Notes: generated by a model not told the origin, from the letters alone. A stretch of DNA of 64,000 bases from Cyanobacteria bacterium SBLK (GCA_017746715.1 JAGHZQ010000082.1:1-64000), one strand, 5' to 3'; counted from the first letter of the stretch, positions 27,052-36,695 are shown. Program-made: numbers and translations.

Positions 27052-27086
27052 GCAGGGACGTTCGAGGGAACGTCCCTGCATTTTGT
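27052..27086 (+). terminator. Intrinsic terminator between petE and metK
   Basis: GCAGGGACGTTC (27052-27063) pairs perfectly with 27068-27079 around a GAGG loop, followed by ATTTTGTTAT. The genes converge, so it can act on both strands. Confidence 0.88.
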
Positions 27087-27090
27087 TATA

Positions 27091-28350
27091 CTAAACGGTG
27101 GCGGCAGCTAGGGCTTCCGCTTCTTTTTTCAACAGTTCGGCCTTGTCGGTGCGTTCCCAAGGCAGGTCCAGATCCGTCCGCCCCAAATGACCGTAAGCAG
27201 CAATTTCTTGATAGAAACGCCCGCCTCGTTCCTTGGGCAAACCGCGTAAATTAAAGGTTTGGATGATTCCCGCCGGACGCAGTTCAAAATGTTTTTGCAC
27301 CAACTGCAAGAGAATCTCTTCTTCTACTTTACCAGTACCGAAGGTCTCCACTAAAACGCTGACGGGACGCGCCACGCCGATGGCGTAACTGACTTGCACT
27401 TCGCATTTTTCCGCCAGTCCCGCCGCAATAATATTTTTGGCAGCATACCGACAAGCATAAGCGGCAGAACGATCCACTTTGGTAGGGTCTTTGCCGGAGA
27501 ATGCCCCGCCGCCGTGACGGGAGTAACCGCCATAGGTATCGACGATAATTTTTCGCCCCGTCAATCCCGCATCTCCTTGAGGTCCGCCGATGACAAATTT
27601 TCCCGTCGGGTTGACGAGAAAGCGGGTCTTGTCGTCGGGTTTGACCGAAATATCGGCAAAAACGGGTTTAACGACCGCTTCCATGAGATCGGCTTTAATT
27701 TTGGCTTGAATGGCTTCATTATCCGTCAAATCGCCGATCGCGGCATCGTGTTGAGTAGAAATGAGAATGGTATCGATGCCTACGGGTTTGCCATCTTCAT
27801 AAATGACGCTCACTTGGGACTTGCCATCGGGACGGAGATAAGAAAGATCTCCGGTTTTGCGAACGGCAGCGAGGCGACGGCAAATGCGGTGAGCCAAGCT
27901 GATAGGCATGGGCATGAGTTCGGGGGTTTCGTTGCAGGCATAACCGAACATTAAACCCTGATCTCCCGCTCCAATGCGATCGAGTTCGTCATCGCTGAGT
28001 TCGTGCCGTTGCTCTCGGGCCGTCGTCACCCCTTGGGCGATATCGGGAGACTGTTCGTCAAGGGCGACAAGGACGGCGCAGCTATCGGCAGAAAAACCAT
28101 TGTCGGCATCGGTGTAACCAATTTCGGCAATTTTTTTTCGGGCCAGATTCACAAAATTGACGTTAGCTTGAGAGGTGATTTCGCCAGTGATCAGGACTAA
28201 ACCCGTATTCACGACGACCTCGGCAGCAACGCGACTGGTTTCGTCCTCTGCCAGTAAAGTATCTAAGATAGTATCGGAAATTTGATCGCAAATTTTATCG
28301 GGATGTCCTTCGGTAACGGATTCCGAGGTAAAGAGATAACGACGAGACAA
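27091..28350 (-). CDS. metK: S-adenosylmethionine synthetase (TTG start)
   Basis: The 419-residue enzyme starts at a TTG (28350), with AAAGGAG nine bases before it, and reads M-SRRYLFTSESVTEGHPDKICD. Active-site motifs are present: GHPDKICDQISD, GAGDQGLMFGYA and the phosphate loop GGGAFSGKDPTKVDRS. It joins ATP and methionine to make S-adenosylmethionine in the cytoplasm. A longer in-frame reading from 28401 contains only unmatched residues, so the TTG is right. Length and motifs are normal for the cyanobacterial enzyme. Confidence 0.97.
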   Translation of the reverse strand: MSRRYLFTSESVTEGHPDKICDQISDTILDTLLAEDETSRVAAEVVVNTGLVLITGEITSQANVNFVNLARKKIAEIGYTDADNGFSADSCAVLVALDEQSPDIAQGVTTAREQRHELSDDELDRIGAGDQGLMFGYACNETPELMPMPISLAHRICRRLAAVRKTGDLSYLRPDGKSQVSVIYEDGKPVGIDTILISTQHDAAIGDLTDNEAIQAKIKADLMEAVVKPVFADISVKPDDKTRFLVNPTGKFVIGGPQGDAGLTGRKIIVDTYGGYSRHGGGAFSGKDPTKVDRSAAYACRYAAKNIIAAGLAEKCEVQVSYAIGVARPVSVLVETFGTGKVEEEILLQLVQKHFELRPAGIIQTFNLRGLPKERGGRFYQEIAAYGHLGRTDLDLPWERTDKAELLKKEAEALAAATV

Positions 28351-28471
28351 TATTGATTTCTCCTTTAGCGCATTGGTTACACGGCAAGCAGATGCAAGCA
28401 AATATAATCATAATCTTAACGGTCAATGCGGATTCCGCAAATCTTTCTTAAGATGCGGCGATCGCTCCGAT

Positions 28472-28783
28472 CTAAGAAACCTTTTGAGGTCTCCTAAAAT
28501 CTCCGGCTAGAAAGGTTATGGGGCAATCGTTCTTCGACATTTGCGCCTGCAAACAAACCTGCAAACAAAAAGGAAGAGAATGAGCATCTCTTCCTTCTTG
28601 ATGAATTTTATGGGATTTTTTCGGGTTTTTGGGTTTGTGCTTTTGGCTTTGAATGGGTTCGCCCTTGAGCTTCTTCCGCATCATTTGTTGTTGTTTTTTC
28701 AATTGTCGCTGTCGTGCCGCACCGCCCTTGCCTTTATCATTGCGTCCTCGACGGCGAGGTGACTCCCATCGCTTCAGTCTCAT
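28472..28783 (-). CDS. Small highly basic protein, unknown; 3' end doubtful
   Basis: From the ATG at 28783 (AAGGGA eight bases upstream) the ORF encodes 103 residues. The N-terminal 60 are very basic and look real: MRLKRWESPRRRGRNDKGKG, then RQRQLKKQQQMMRKKLKG. This suggests an RNA- or ribosome-associated protein. The last 40 residues are unlike the rest and run across a strong terminator at 28565-28596. A frame change near 28640 would instead end the protein at a TAA before that terminator. I do not recognise a family. Confidence 0.5.
   Translation of the reverse strand: MRLKRWESPRRRGRNDKGKGGAARQRQLKKQQQMMRKKLKGEPIQSQKHKPKNPKKSHKIHQEGRDAHSLPFCLQVCLQAQMSKNDCPITFLAGDFRRPQKVS
28565..28596 (-). 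terminator. Intrinsic terminator on the minus strand
   Basis: A 10-bp perfect stem (AAGGAAGAGA at 28570-28579 with 28587-28596) and 7-base loop, followed on the minus strand by TTTTTGTTTG. It lies inside the 3' part of the basic-protein ORF. Confidence 0.75.
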
Positions 28784-28859
28784 AACCAGCATCCCTTAAT
28801 ATGTTACATTTGTAATATAACGCAAAATTTCAGGAACTGCAATAGACTCGTGCTAGTAT

Positions 28860-29153
28860 TTAATCTGTAATATAGCGCCATCCTTCCGGCTCGTATTCCC
28901 GTTGGATTTTCACCAACCAATCCCCTTGAGGCACCGCGATCGCATGGTGTTCTTCATGGCTCAACGTCGCCGTCTCGGATAGCACTCGCAGATAAAGCGT
29001 GCCATCTTTTTCGTATAATTCTGCCTCGCCGTTGCTAATACGATGAGAATGTCCCGTGACTTCACCTTCTGCGAGAGTAAGATGAGAAAGTTTTTTTCCC
29101 GTCGTTTCCGGGACGGGTTTTAAGAGTACGTCGCCTTGTCGAATGGGTTGCAT
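28860..29153 (-). CDS. Small conserved protein with GHSHR motif, unknown
   Basis: A 97-residue soluble protein, MQPIRQGDVLLKPVPETTGK, predicted mostly beta. The stretch LAEGEVTGHSHRIS and the His-rich SHEEHHAIAVPQGDW may form a metal site or a small cupin-like barrel. No family name is recognised with certainty, though similar proteins occur in cyanobacteria. It lies 51 bp downstream of the next upstream gene on the same strand. Confidence 0.7.
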   Translation of the reverse strand: MQPIRQGDVLLKPVPETTGKKLSHLTLAEGEVTGHSHRISNGEAELYEKDGTLYLRVLSETATLSHEEHHAIAVPQGDWLVKIQREYEPEGWRYITD

Positions 29154-29204
29154 GATTTTTTGGGGATAATGAGAAAGCCATCCTTTTTGATAGTAGCGAA
29201 TTGT

Positions 29205-29618
29205 TTAGAAAACTTCAATGCGTCCGTCGTCGTGAAGGTAGATAGAACTATCCCCCTCAATTTTCCCTCCTGGAAGAATTTCTACCCGCAATAAGCGATC
29301 GTCAATTTGTTCGGCATTGAGGATTAATTTTCCCCCTTCGACATCCCAAAAAATCAAAGATAAATTTGGTTTAATCGTCCCACCCCAAAAAAACGGCGAC
29401 ATTCCCTCAGGCGATAAAAATATCGGTTCTGTTCCTCCCAATTGCTGTACTTCAATCGGAATTGCCGTACGATTAATCACTTCAACTCGAATGATTTGTC
29501 CCGGTACAAACTGCAAGCGAGGCGGGATGCAACTACTTTCGGCCGTACAAGTTCCCGCGATCGCAAAACCTTGTCCCAATAGCAGACTCCCCCCGAAAAC
29601 CCAAGCAAAATGTTTCAT
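29205..29618 (-). CDS. Exported small protein, unknown
   Basis: A 137-residue protein with a signal peptide (about 1-21, LLLGQGFAIAG) and a beta-rich mature part. Two Cys (TCTAESSC) follow the cleavage site and could form a disulfide. The pattern VPGQIIRVEVINRT resembles Ig-like or cupredoxin-like small exported domains. No catalytic motif is seen. Function is unknown. Confidence 0.65.
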   Translation of the reverse strand: MKHFAWVFGGSLLLGQGFAIAGTCTAESSCIPPRLQFVPGQIIRVEVINRTAIPIEVQQLGGTEPIFLSPEGMSPFFWGGTIKPNLSLIFWDVEGGKLILNAEQIDDRLLRVEILPGGKIEGDSSIYLHDDGRIEVF

Positions 29619-29756
29619 TGGTTATGAGTTATGAGTTGTTGGTTTTTCCCCTTTTGGGAGGAGTAGGAGATAAGTTGGTGGTGAGAGGTTAATAGACTTA
29701 TTTTCCCCATCTCCCCCTGCTTCCAACGCTCCCCTATCCTCCCACGCTTCCCTTCT

Positions 29757-30344
29757 CTAAATCTTAATTGCGCTGGGTTCGTTGGGGGCGGCTGCAATGC
29801 GCCGACATCCAGACTCGGGCATTGCCCACTGATAGCGGCATTCTTGGGGATTTCCCCAGCATAAACCAATATATAGCTCGTCAAGGGTGGCATCCATTTC
29901 CGCCCATTCGGCCTCTTTGGCCAACTCTTCAGCCATCTCTACCGTCATGCGCTGGCGTTCTTTGCCCAGCAACCATAATTTTAAATGGCGACTGCGATCG
30001 CGCCAAAACCGCAATACAGACTCTTTTGAGTTTTGTAAAATTTCCTTGTCTTCGGGAATGGCAGCCAATTGATTGTGCAATTCCGGATAGGAAATACTCT
30101 CTCCCTGAAACCGGCAAGTACGCCAAATCAACCCCGAAACCTTGTATTGGTGCTGATACTCGTGAATTTGTTCGCGAAACTCCCGATAGGCATAAACCTT
30201 GCTAATTTTTTCGCAACCCAATGCCAAAGAAAGAACGGGATCGTTAAAGCGTTCTTCCGCCGAAAGCAAGACTCGCTTGCCTTGCCAACTGGCTTGCATT
30301 TCGCGATCGAGGATGGAAATCAGTTGTTGGGTGGTATACGCCAT
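29757..30344 (-). CDS. Conserved-type soluble protein, unknown
   Basis: From the ATG at 30344 this is 195 residues, MAYTTQQLISILDREMQASW. The N-terminal two thirds is helical with Trp and Arg (FWRDRSRHLKLWLLGKERQRM). The C-terminal part has Cys (LCWGNPQECRYQW, SGCRRI). It has no signal peptide or membrane helix. I do not recognise the family. The alternative start at 30404 adds 20 residues without support. Confidence 0.65.
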   Translation of the reverse strand: MAYTTQQLISILDREMQASWQGKRVLLSAEERFNDPVLSLALGCEKISKVYAYREFREQIHEYQHQYKVSGLIWRTCRFQGESISYPELHNQLAAIPEDKEILQNSKESVLRFWRDRSRHLKLWLLGKERQRMTVEMAEELAKEAEWAEMDATLDELYIGLCWGNPQECRYQWAMPESGCRRIAAAPNEPSAIKI

Positions 30345-30475
30345 CAGTCTCTTTGTCCTGCAAATGTTCTGGGCATTTACGTGCCATGATAGCGCCGATC
30401 TCAATAAGCCACGAATAATTTAGCGATCGGTTGATAACTAATAACTGATAACTGCTTGCCCCGAGCGTTGCCGAA

Positions 30476-32125
30476 TCACCAGAATCCTTTTCGTCCTTCT
30501 GGCATCGTTGTTGACCAATTGGTTTTCGCTACGGCAAGTTGATTTTCTGTAATTTTTGCACTCGTTAAATTTGCACCGCAAAGATTGGCCTTATTCAAAT
30601 TGGCTTGACTGAAATTGGCATGAGAAAGATCGGCACCTCGCAAATCGGCTTCTTCCAAATCGGCTCCGGCAAAATAGGCGCGAACTAAATTGGCATTGCG
30701 TAAATTTGCTTTTGCCAAACTCGCCTTGCCAAAATCCGCCCTTGCTAAATTTGCTTTTTGCAGATTGACCCGACGTAATTTCGACTCGTGAAAAATTCCC
30801 CCCGAAAGCTCTGCCTCCGGTAAATTGAGTTGGCTGAGATTCTGTTGGGCAAAATCCCGCACTCCTTTAACGTAGCGATCGAGAACCGTTTTTTCATCCA
30901 ATCTCACCACTTTGCGCTTTTTCGCCGGTCTGCCCCCCGTATTCATAATATCGCCCGAATCTGGCAATCGCGAACCTCGGCGGTCAAAGCCCGTTCCTCC
31001 CATGCCCGAATTGTAAGAATTGTATCCTCCCAGTCCCGAGGGACGCTTGCCTCGTTCGCGTCGCCGACGTAACTGTTCGGCTAATTTTTGGGAAGCAGAA
31101 GTGGGTTTGGCGCGATCGCTACTGCTACTATTCGATTCGGAATTGCGTCCGGATGGGGATAAATTGCTGCTGCTATTGTTTTGAGTTTGAGGTGAAATCA
31201 AGCCTTGAGCCAAACTATCCTCATAAGCCTCCAATTCCATCGCTCGCAAAACTTCATCGGCAGTTTTATAGCGATGGCGAACCGATACCTCTAACATTTT
31301 TTGCAAGACCTTGGCAAATTTGTCAGAAATATCCATTTCTTTGCGCCATTCCATCTCTCCAGTTTTTTGGTTGTAATCTAACTCCTTGGGAGATTTTCCG
31401 GTGAGTAAATAAATACAGGTTACGCCTAAGGCATAAACGTCGCTCGCATAGACCGGACGCAATGCCATTTGTTCCGGCGGTGCAAATCCTGGAGTCCCGA
31501 TCGCGAAGGAGGTCAAAGCCGTTTGATCGGAAGTGCTGGCGGCAGCTTGAGGGTTCACTTTATTTTTAACAGCGCCAAAATCAATTAAAACTATCTTTTT
31601 ATCCTGCTCTCGACGAATTAAATTCGCGGGTTTAATATCGCGATGAATCACTTGTTGGGAGTGAATATACTGAATCATTGGCAAGATTTCGCTGAGAAAT
31701 TGCCTTGCTCCAGCCTCGCTAATGGGACCGTTCTTTTTAATTTCTTGCTGTAAATTATTGCCCTTTACATATTCCTGTACGAGATAAAAATGCTTGTGAT
31801 ATTCAAAGTAATCTAAAAGTCTGGGAACTTGCGGATGATTGCCAATTTTTCCCAAGGTTTCTGCTTCCCGCTCGAATAATTCTTTCGCCATTTGAAAGAC
31901 TTGGGGATCGTCCGTTGAAGGACGCAATTGTTTGATTACGCAGGGGGGATTCCCCGGTAATGACATATCGAGGGCGAGAAATGTCGTTCCAAATCCCCCT
32001 TGGCCGAGGGATTTGACACCTCGATAGCGATCGCGCATTAACATTTTTGCGCCGCAACTTTGACAGACCTCGACATTATCGGGGTTTTTTGGGGAAGAAC
32101 AGGCAGGATTGAGGCAATAACTCAT
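30476..32125 (-). CDS. spkB: SpkB-like Ser/Thr kinase with pentapeptide repeats
   Basis: The 549-residue protein has an N-terminal Cys cluster (Cys4, Cys9, Cys21, Cys24) and then a Hanks-type kinase domain (about 32-300). It shows the Gly loop GQGGFGTTF, Lys in CVIKQL, HRDIKPANLI and DFGAVK, so all catalytic residues are present. A Ser/Asn-rich linker (about 310-420) leads to roughly 16 pentapeptide units (about 440-535). This layout is that of Synechocystis SpkB, a kinase tied to oxidative stress response. The Cys cluster could sense redox state or bind zinc. It is divergent from pheT. Confidence 0.88.
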   Translation of the reverse strand: MSYCLNPACSSPKNPDNVEVCQSCGAKMLMRDRYRGVKSLGQGGFGTTFLALDMSLPGNPPCVIKQLRPSTDDPQVFQMAKELFEREAETLGKIGNHPQVPRLLDYFEYHKHFYLVQEYVKGNNLQQEIKKNGPISEAGARQFLSEILPMIQYIHSQQVIHRDIKPANLIRREQDKKIVLIDFGAVKNKVNPQAAASTSDQTALTSFAIGTPGFAPPEQMALRPVYASDVYALGVTCIYLLTGKSPKELDYNQKTGEMEWRKEMDISDKFAKVLQKMLEVSVRHRYKTADEVLRAMELEAYEDSLAQGLISPQTQNNSSSNLSPSGRNSESNSSSSDRAKPTSASQKLAEQLRRRRERGKRPSGLGGYNSYNSGMGGTGFDRRGSRLPDSGDIMNTGGRPAKKRKVVRLDEKTVLDRYVKGVRDFAQQNLSQLNLPEAELSGGIFHESKLRRVNLQKANLARADFGKASLAKANLRNANLVRAYFAGADLEEADLRGADLSHANFSQANLNKANLCGANLTSAKITENQLAVAKTNWSTTMPEGRKGFW

Positions 32126-32512
32126 TCAGCGTCACCAGATGTAACGTTGTCGGAAAACAAGGACTTCAAGAAAATCTTGTTCAAAGCGTGGGGGGTCTAA
32201 CCCCTCATTAAATAAGCCGACAAAATACCCATAATTTTGCGGTTGAGGAATAGAATATTCCTGTCAATACCTAGGATATCTTAATTTTTAGCGATCTTTC
32301 TACTAGCGGGTTCAGTTTCCCCTGCGATCGCGATCGCAGCCATTGAGGATTAGTGAAAAACCATGTATTTTTTTCATTAAACTTCATGAAAATAAAAATA
32401 AAAAAGTTTCGGTCTCAAATATACTTTGTTGTTGATTGCCTTGGCTTTTCCCCAAAACGTCCCGTTCCTTGTAGGATAAAAAATTGACGGTTTCAGGAAA
32501 AACGACGATTCA
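32126..32512. other. Intergenic region between spkB and pheT
   Basis: About 390 bp carrying divergent promoters. A GGGGGTCTAACCCCTC hairpin at about 32188-32204 resembles the element near 10000. HIP1-type sites cluster at 32326-32340. No ORF or RNA gene is evident. Confidence 0.45.
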
Positions 32513-34963
32513 ATGCAAATTTCTATAAAATGGCTGCGGGAATTGGTAGATATCGAATTGCCGGCAGAGAAACTGGCACAGACCCTAACGATCGCGGGCT
32601 TTGAAGTGGAAGATATTGAGGATCGCCGTCAATGGGCGGATGGCGTGGTAGTCGGAAAAGTGCTGGAGTGCAATCGTCACCCCAATGCTGACAAATTAAG
32701 CGTTTGCAAGGTAGATATCGGCAACGAAGAACCCTCGACCATTGTTTGCGGTGCGAGTAACGTCAAAGCAGAAATTTTTGTGGCAGTTGCCCCCCCCAAA
32801 ACCTATTTACCCATTATCGATTTAAAGTTAAAAGCTGCAAAATTACGAGGGGTCAAATCCTTTGGCATGATTTGCTCTCTCAAAGAATTAGGGTTGGAGA
32901 AGGAATCGGCAGGCATTCATATTTTCGGGCAAGAAGATTTAGAGGTCGGGACTGACGTGCGTCCCCTCTTGGGTTTGGATGATGTGATTTTGGATTTAAC
33001 TTCGACGGCCAACCGTGCTGATGCTTTAAGTATGGTGGGGGTTGCGCGGGAGGTGACGGCATTAACTGGGGGAGAATTGCATTTGCCGGAAGTGAAGGAC
33101 GCGGCGATCGCCGACGGTTCGGGTCTCGAGGTTGCGGTAGAGGAGTCGAAGGGTTGTCCGGTTTATATCGGGACGATGATTGAGGGGATAACGATCGCTC
33201 CCTCTCCAGACTGGCTGCAAGGGCGTTTAAAAGCGGCGGGAGTGCGTCCGATTAACAATGTGGTGGACGTGACGAATTTGGTTTTATTGGAATGGGGACA
33301 ACCGCTACATGCCTTCGATCGCGATCGCCTGCAAGCTGTGACGGGAGAGAAAGATTTAACCGTTAGCGTCCGCTATGCTCGGAAAAAGGAAGTTCTGACG
33401 ACTTTGGACGGGCAGGAGCGAAAGTTACAAAAAGATAACTTGCTGATTGCTGTCAATGATACCCCCGTTGCCCTCGCGGGGGTGATGGGGGGAGAAGAAA
33501 CGGAAGTCCATGAGGGCACGACAAACCTATTATTAGAAGCGGCTTTATTCGACCCCGTTTTCATTCGCCGTTCTGCCCGCACTCAAGGGTTGCGGACGGA
33601 AGCCTCAGCACGTTACGAACGGGGAGTCAATCAGGCAGAATTAGATGTGGCTTGCAACCGAGCGATCGCGTTAATTCTCGAATTGGCAGGGGGAAAGGTC
33701 GTCCAACAAGATCGAGACGATAAGCGAGGCGATCGCGCTTCTTGGTCGCGGACGATCGAACTGCGTCTCGATCGCGTTCGCAAGGTTCTCGGCAATGTCA
33801 AGGGGGAAGATGGAAGCGTTGGCGATTTGGCCGCAGAGGATGTAGAACGCATTTTAACCGCCCTTGGCTGTGTTTTGGAATCTGTAGGGATGTTGCCTGC
33901 AACGTCCCTATCAGTTTGGCGGGTGACGGTGCCGCCTTATCGCGCTCGGGATTTGGAGCGCGAAATCGATCTCATTGAAGAGGTGGCACGGTTGTATGGG
34001 TACGATCGCTTTTGCGAAACCCTGCCGAGTCAAACTTTACCGGGGGGCGTTCCGGTTAAAAACCAAGCGCGCTATTTACTGCGGGAGGTCTTTCGCGGCA
34101 TCGGTTTAACGGAATTGGTGCATTATTCCCTCGTGAAACCGGAACTCTCGGAGGTGCCTCTCTCCAATCCTCTCTTGAGCGAATATTCTGCCCTGCGAAA
34201 AGAATTATTGGATGAGTTCATCAATGCCTATGAGTATAATTTTACGCGAGGAAATGGGGCGCTCAATGCCTTTGAGTTGGGACGCATTTTCTCTCGCGAT
34301 GAAGAAGGGCGATTTTGCGAAGCCGAGGCGATCGCGGGGATTTTAAGCGGGGATTTCTTTCCTCAAGGTCGCTGGACGACGGGGGGTAAAGGTTCTCCCA
34401 TGTCGTGGTATGAAGCCAAGGGACTGTTAGAAAGCGCTTTTGCACGTTTGGGGGTGCAAGTTGATTATCAAGCGAGCGAGGAAGACCATCGCCTGCATCC
34501 GGGACGTACGGCTTCTTTATGGCTGGCGGGGAAACGTTTGGGAATTTTTGGGCAACTGCATCCCCAAGTGCGGCACGATCGCTCGCTTCCCGATGAAATT
34601 TATTTATTTCAATTGGATGCGGAACTGTTGCTCGAGGCGATCGATCTCGAAGCGCGGGTGAAATTCCAAGCCTTCTCGCCTTATCCCGCCGTAGAACTCG
34701 ATTTGGCTTTCTTTGCCCCTGTGGATCTGCCTGTAGGGGACTTGGAAACTGCAATGAAGGAAGCTGGAAAAGATTTACTCGTCAAGGTAGAACTATTCGA
34801 TCGCTATTTGGGGAAAAATGTCCCGGAAGGACAGCACAGTTTAGCGTTTAATTTGGCTTATCGGGCCAGCGATCGCACCCTAACCGATAGCGAGATCGAA
34901 CCCGTCCATCAAAAGGTACGAGAAGCACTGACGGAACAATTCGCCGTGACCTTGCGATCGTAA
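32513..34963 (+). CDS. pheT: Phenylalanyl-tRNA synthetase beta subunit
   Basis: The 816-residue protein starts MQISIKWLRELVDIELPAEK. Domains in order: an N-terminal tRNA-binding (EMAP-like) domain (about 40-150, VVVGKVLECNRHPNADKL), B3/B4 (about 210-390, with the editing-site region), B5 (about 410-490), the class II-like core (about 500-700) and the C-terminal FDX-ACB anticodon-binding domain (about 720-815). With PheS it makes an alpha2-beta2 enzyme that charges tRNA-Phe; beta edits mischarged Tyr. pheS is not in this window. Length is normal. Confidence 0.97.
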   Translation: MQISIKWLRELVDIELPAEKLAQTLTIAGFEVEDIEDRRQWADGVVVGKVLECNRHPNADKLSVCKVDIGNEEPSTIVCGASNVKAEIFVAVAPPKTYLPIIDLKLKAAKLRGVKSFGMICSLKELGLEKESAGIHIFGQEDLEVGTDVRPLLGLDDVILDLTSTANRADALSMVGVAREVTALTGGELHLPEVKDAAIADGSGLEVAVEESKGCPVYIGTMIEGITIAPSPDWLQGRLKAAGVRPINNVVDVTNLVLLEWGQPLHAFDRDRLQAVTGEKDLTVSVRYARKKEVLTTLDGQERKLQKDNLLIAVNDTPVALAGVMGGEETEVHEGTTNLLLEAALFDPVFIRRSARTQGLRTEASARYERGVNQAELDVACNRAIALILELAGGKVVQQDRDDKRGDRASWSRTIELRLDRVRKVLGNVKGEDGSVGDLAAEDVERILTALGCVLESVGMLPATSLSVWRVTVPPYRARDLEREIDLIEEVARLYGYDRFCETLPSQTLPGGVPVKNQARYLLREVFRGIGLTELVHYSLVKPELSEVPLSNPLLSEYSALRKELLDEFINAYEYNFTRGNGALNAFELGRIFSRDEEGRFCEAEAIAGILSGDFFPQGRWTTGGKGSPMSWYEAKGLLESAFARLGVQVDYQASEEDHRLHPGRTASLWLAGKRLGIFGQLHPQVRHDRSLPDEIYLFQLDAELLLEAIDLEARVKFQAFSPYPAVELDLAFFAPVDLPVGDLETAMKEAGKDLLVKVELFDRYLGKNVPEGQHSLAFNLAYRASDRTLTDSEIEPVHQKVREALTEQFAVTLRS

Positions 34964-34985
34964 TCATTAATTGGACGACCGTGGA

Positions 34986-35025
34986 ACGGGCATCACTTCG
35001 ACAAGCTCAGTGACCACCTGCCCGT
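34986..35025 (+). terminator. Inverted repeat between pheT and the MscS gene
   Basis: ACGGGCA (34986-34992) pairs with TGCCCGT (35019-35025); inside it is a copy of the CACTTCGAC...GCTCAGTG repeat (34994-35012), itself a hairpin. It lies between convergent genes and may end both transcripts. Confidence 0.5.
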
Positions 35026-35033
35026 GTATCATC

Positions 35034-36695
35034 CTATTTCTCTAAATCGATGCTCCAGTTCAAAGTCGAATCAAATTTATTGTCTTCCACTTTCTGGCCT
35101 TCGATCGCCCAACTGGGTTTCTCGGCCATTTCAGCCACGGGAATATAAACTTTTTCGCGATCGAAGGCTTCTTTAAATGCTCTTCGCAAAATGAGTTCGA
35201 TCTCGAAATGAGTACCGGGTTTAACTTTCGTTCGCGTGTGAATGGAGAGGCGAATTTCACCAAACTCTTTAATGCCCGCAACTTGGGTCGGTTCTAAAAG
35301 ATTGTCATTTTCTTCTTTTAAGTTGCGACCGACGGTTTCAATAATGTTGTAAACGCGATCGAGATCGGTATCGTAGTCTACACCCAAATCGATCGTAGCA
35401 TAAACAAATTCTTTGGAATAGTTCACGATCGAAGCAATATCGCCATTTCTCACAATATAAACTTGACCGTTATAGTGACGAATGCGAGTCGTCCTCAATT
35501 CAATCGCCTCGACATATCCCGATGCTTCTTCCGTTTCGATATAATCGCCGACTAAATAATAGTTTTCAAAGAAGATAAAGAAACCGGAAACAATGTCATT
35601 AATCAAGTTTTGCGCCCCCAAACCAACCGCCAAACCCAGAATTCCCGCCCCTGCTAAAATCGGTCCGGGATCGATTCTGACAGTATAGAGCATAATAATC
35701 CCCGATCCGAAATAAATACAATATTTGGCAACACTTTGAATGAGAGGTGTAATGGTTTTTCGTTGTTGTTGTTGTAGTGGCGTTAAACCGTTAGCATTCA
35801 ACATCACTTCAACGACGACTAAATTAATCACCGAGATGAGAATGCGACTCAAAAGCACGATCGCGATCAGTTTAATGCCGATGGGTCCCCATTCTGCTAA
35901 ATCGGCAACAAATTCAACTTGTTGAATCACGAGAGTTGCCATGGTGACATAAATTATATATTCCAAGCAACGCTTGAAGAAAGGAACTAAATCTCGCAGG
36001 CGATCGTAGAATTGCAAAAGATTGTCCGGGCTGGAATATTTAACCGTCAGAGCATCCAGACTATCGATAATGACGGCAACCACTTTCAGAATCAGCAAGC
36101 CAACGGCAATAATAATATAAATTCGCAGGAGAATGTAGAGATATTTGGCAACAATGGATGGGATAAAGAGAAATTGAGCGCAGAGAATGGCGATCGCTAA
36201 CCAAGATGCGGTATTAATATTACTTTTCAATGCCTTGAAAAAGGTCATAATACTCTCATCATTGGCAGTAATACTATCAAAGTTTTTCACGTATTGTGCC
36301 AATTGTTCCAGCTTGGGATTCAAAAATCTCAAGGCAAGACTCGCAAAAATAATTGCCCCAATACTTTTCACAATTCCGATCGCTAATGCCTGCCAAAATT
36401 CACGAGGGATTTGCTGGATGAGATTTAAGCTATAGTCGAGAACATTTTCACCGCGATAGATCAGATAACCATTACCCCCAATCAGTCCCAAGGAGAGGAG
36501 AAAACCAATTAGCAAGAGAAAACCCCGCACGTTGCGACGAGCGATCGCGGCGTTCTTTTTCCATTTTTTGAGGATGGGGAGGTTAAAGAGTTGTCGATAG
36601 AGCTTGCTAAAACTCCAGTCGAGGAGGAAGATAAAAATAATAACAAAGCTCACCTCAGCTACGATCGTAACAATATTAATCGCCATAGTTCCCAT
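35034..36695 (-). CDS. MscS-family mechanosensitive channel
   Basis: From the ATG at 36695 (GGGGGA Shine-Dalgarno) the protein has 553 residues. Several helices span residues 5-250 and about 270-350, with the MscS pore helix and Gly-rich linker in GPILAGAGILGLAVGLGAQN and the following IVSGFFIFFENYY. The beta domain includes GDYIETEEASGYVEAIELR and the C-terminal domain ends near 540. MscS channels release solutes on osmotic downshock; this is the larger multi-helix type. A GTG reading 11 codons longer is less likely. It is convergent with pheT. Confidence 0.92.
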   Translation of the reverse strand: MGTMAINIVTIVAEVSFVIIFIFLLDWSFSKLYRQLFNLPILKKWKKNAAIARRNVRGFLLLIGFLLSLGLIGGNGYLIYRGENVLDYSLNLIQQIPREFWQALAIGIVKSIGAIIFASLALRFLNPKLEQLAQYVKNFDSITANDESIMTFFKALKSNINTASWLAIAILCAQFLFIPSIVAKYLYILLRIYIIIAVGLLILKVVAVIIDSLDALTVKYSSPDNLLQFYDRLRDLVPFFKRCLEYIIYVTMATLVIQQVEFVADLAEWGPIGIKLIAIVLLSRILISVINLVVVEVMLNANGLTPLQQQQRKTITPLIQSVAKYCIYFGSGIIMLYTVRIDPGPILAGAGILGLAVGLGAQNLINDIVSGFFIFFENYYLVGDYIETEEASGYVEAIELRTTRIRHYNGQVYIVRNGDIASIVNYSKEFVYATIDLGVDYDTDLDRVYNIIETVGRNLKEENDNLLEPTQVAGIKEFGEIRLSIHTRTKVKPGTHFEIELILRRAFKEAFDREKVYIPVAEMAEKPSWAIEGQKVEDNKFDSTLNWSIDLEK

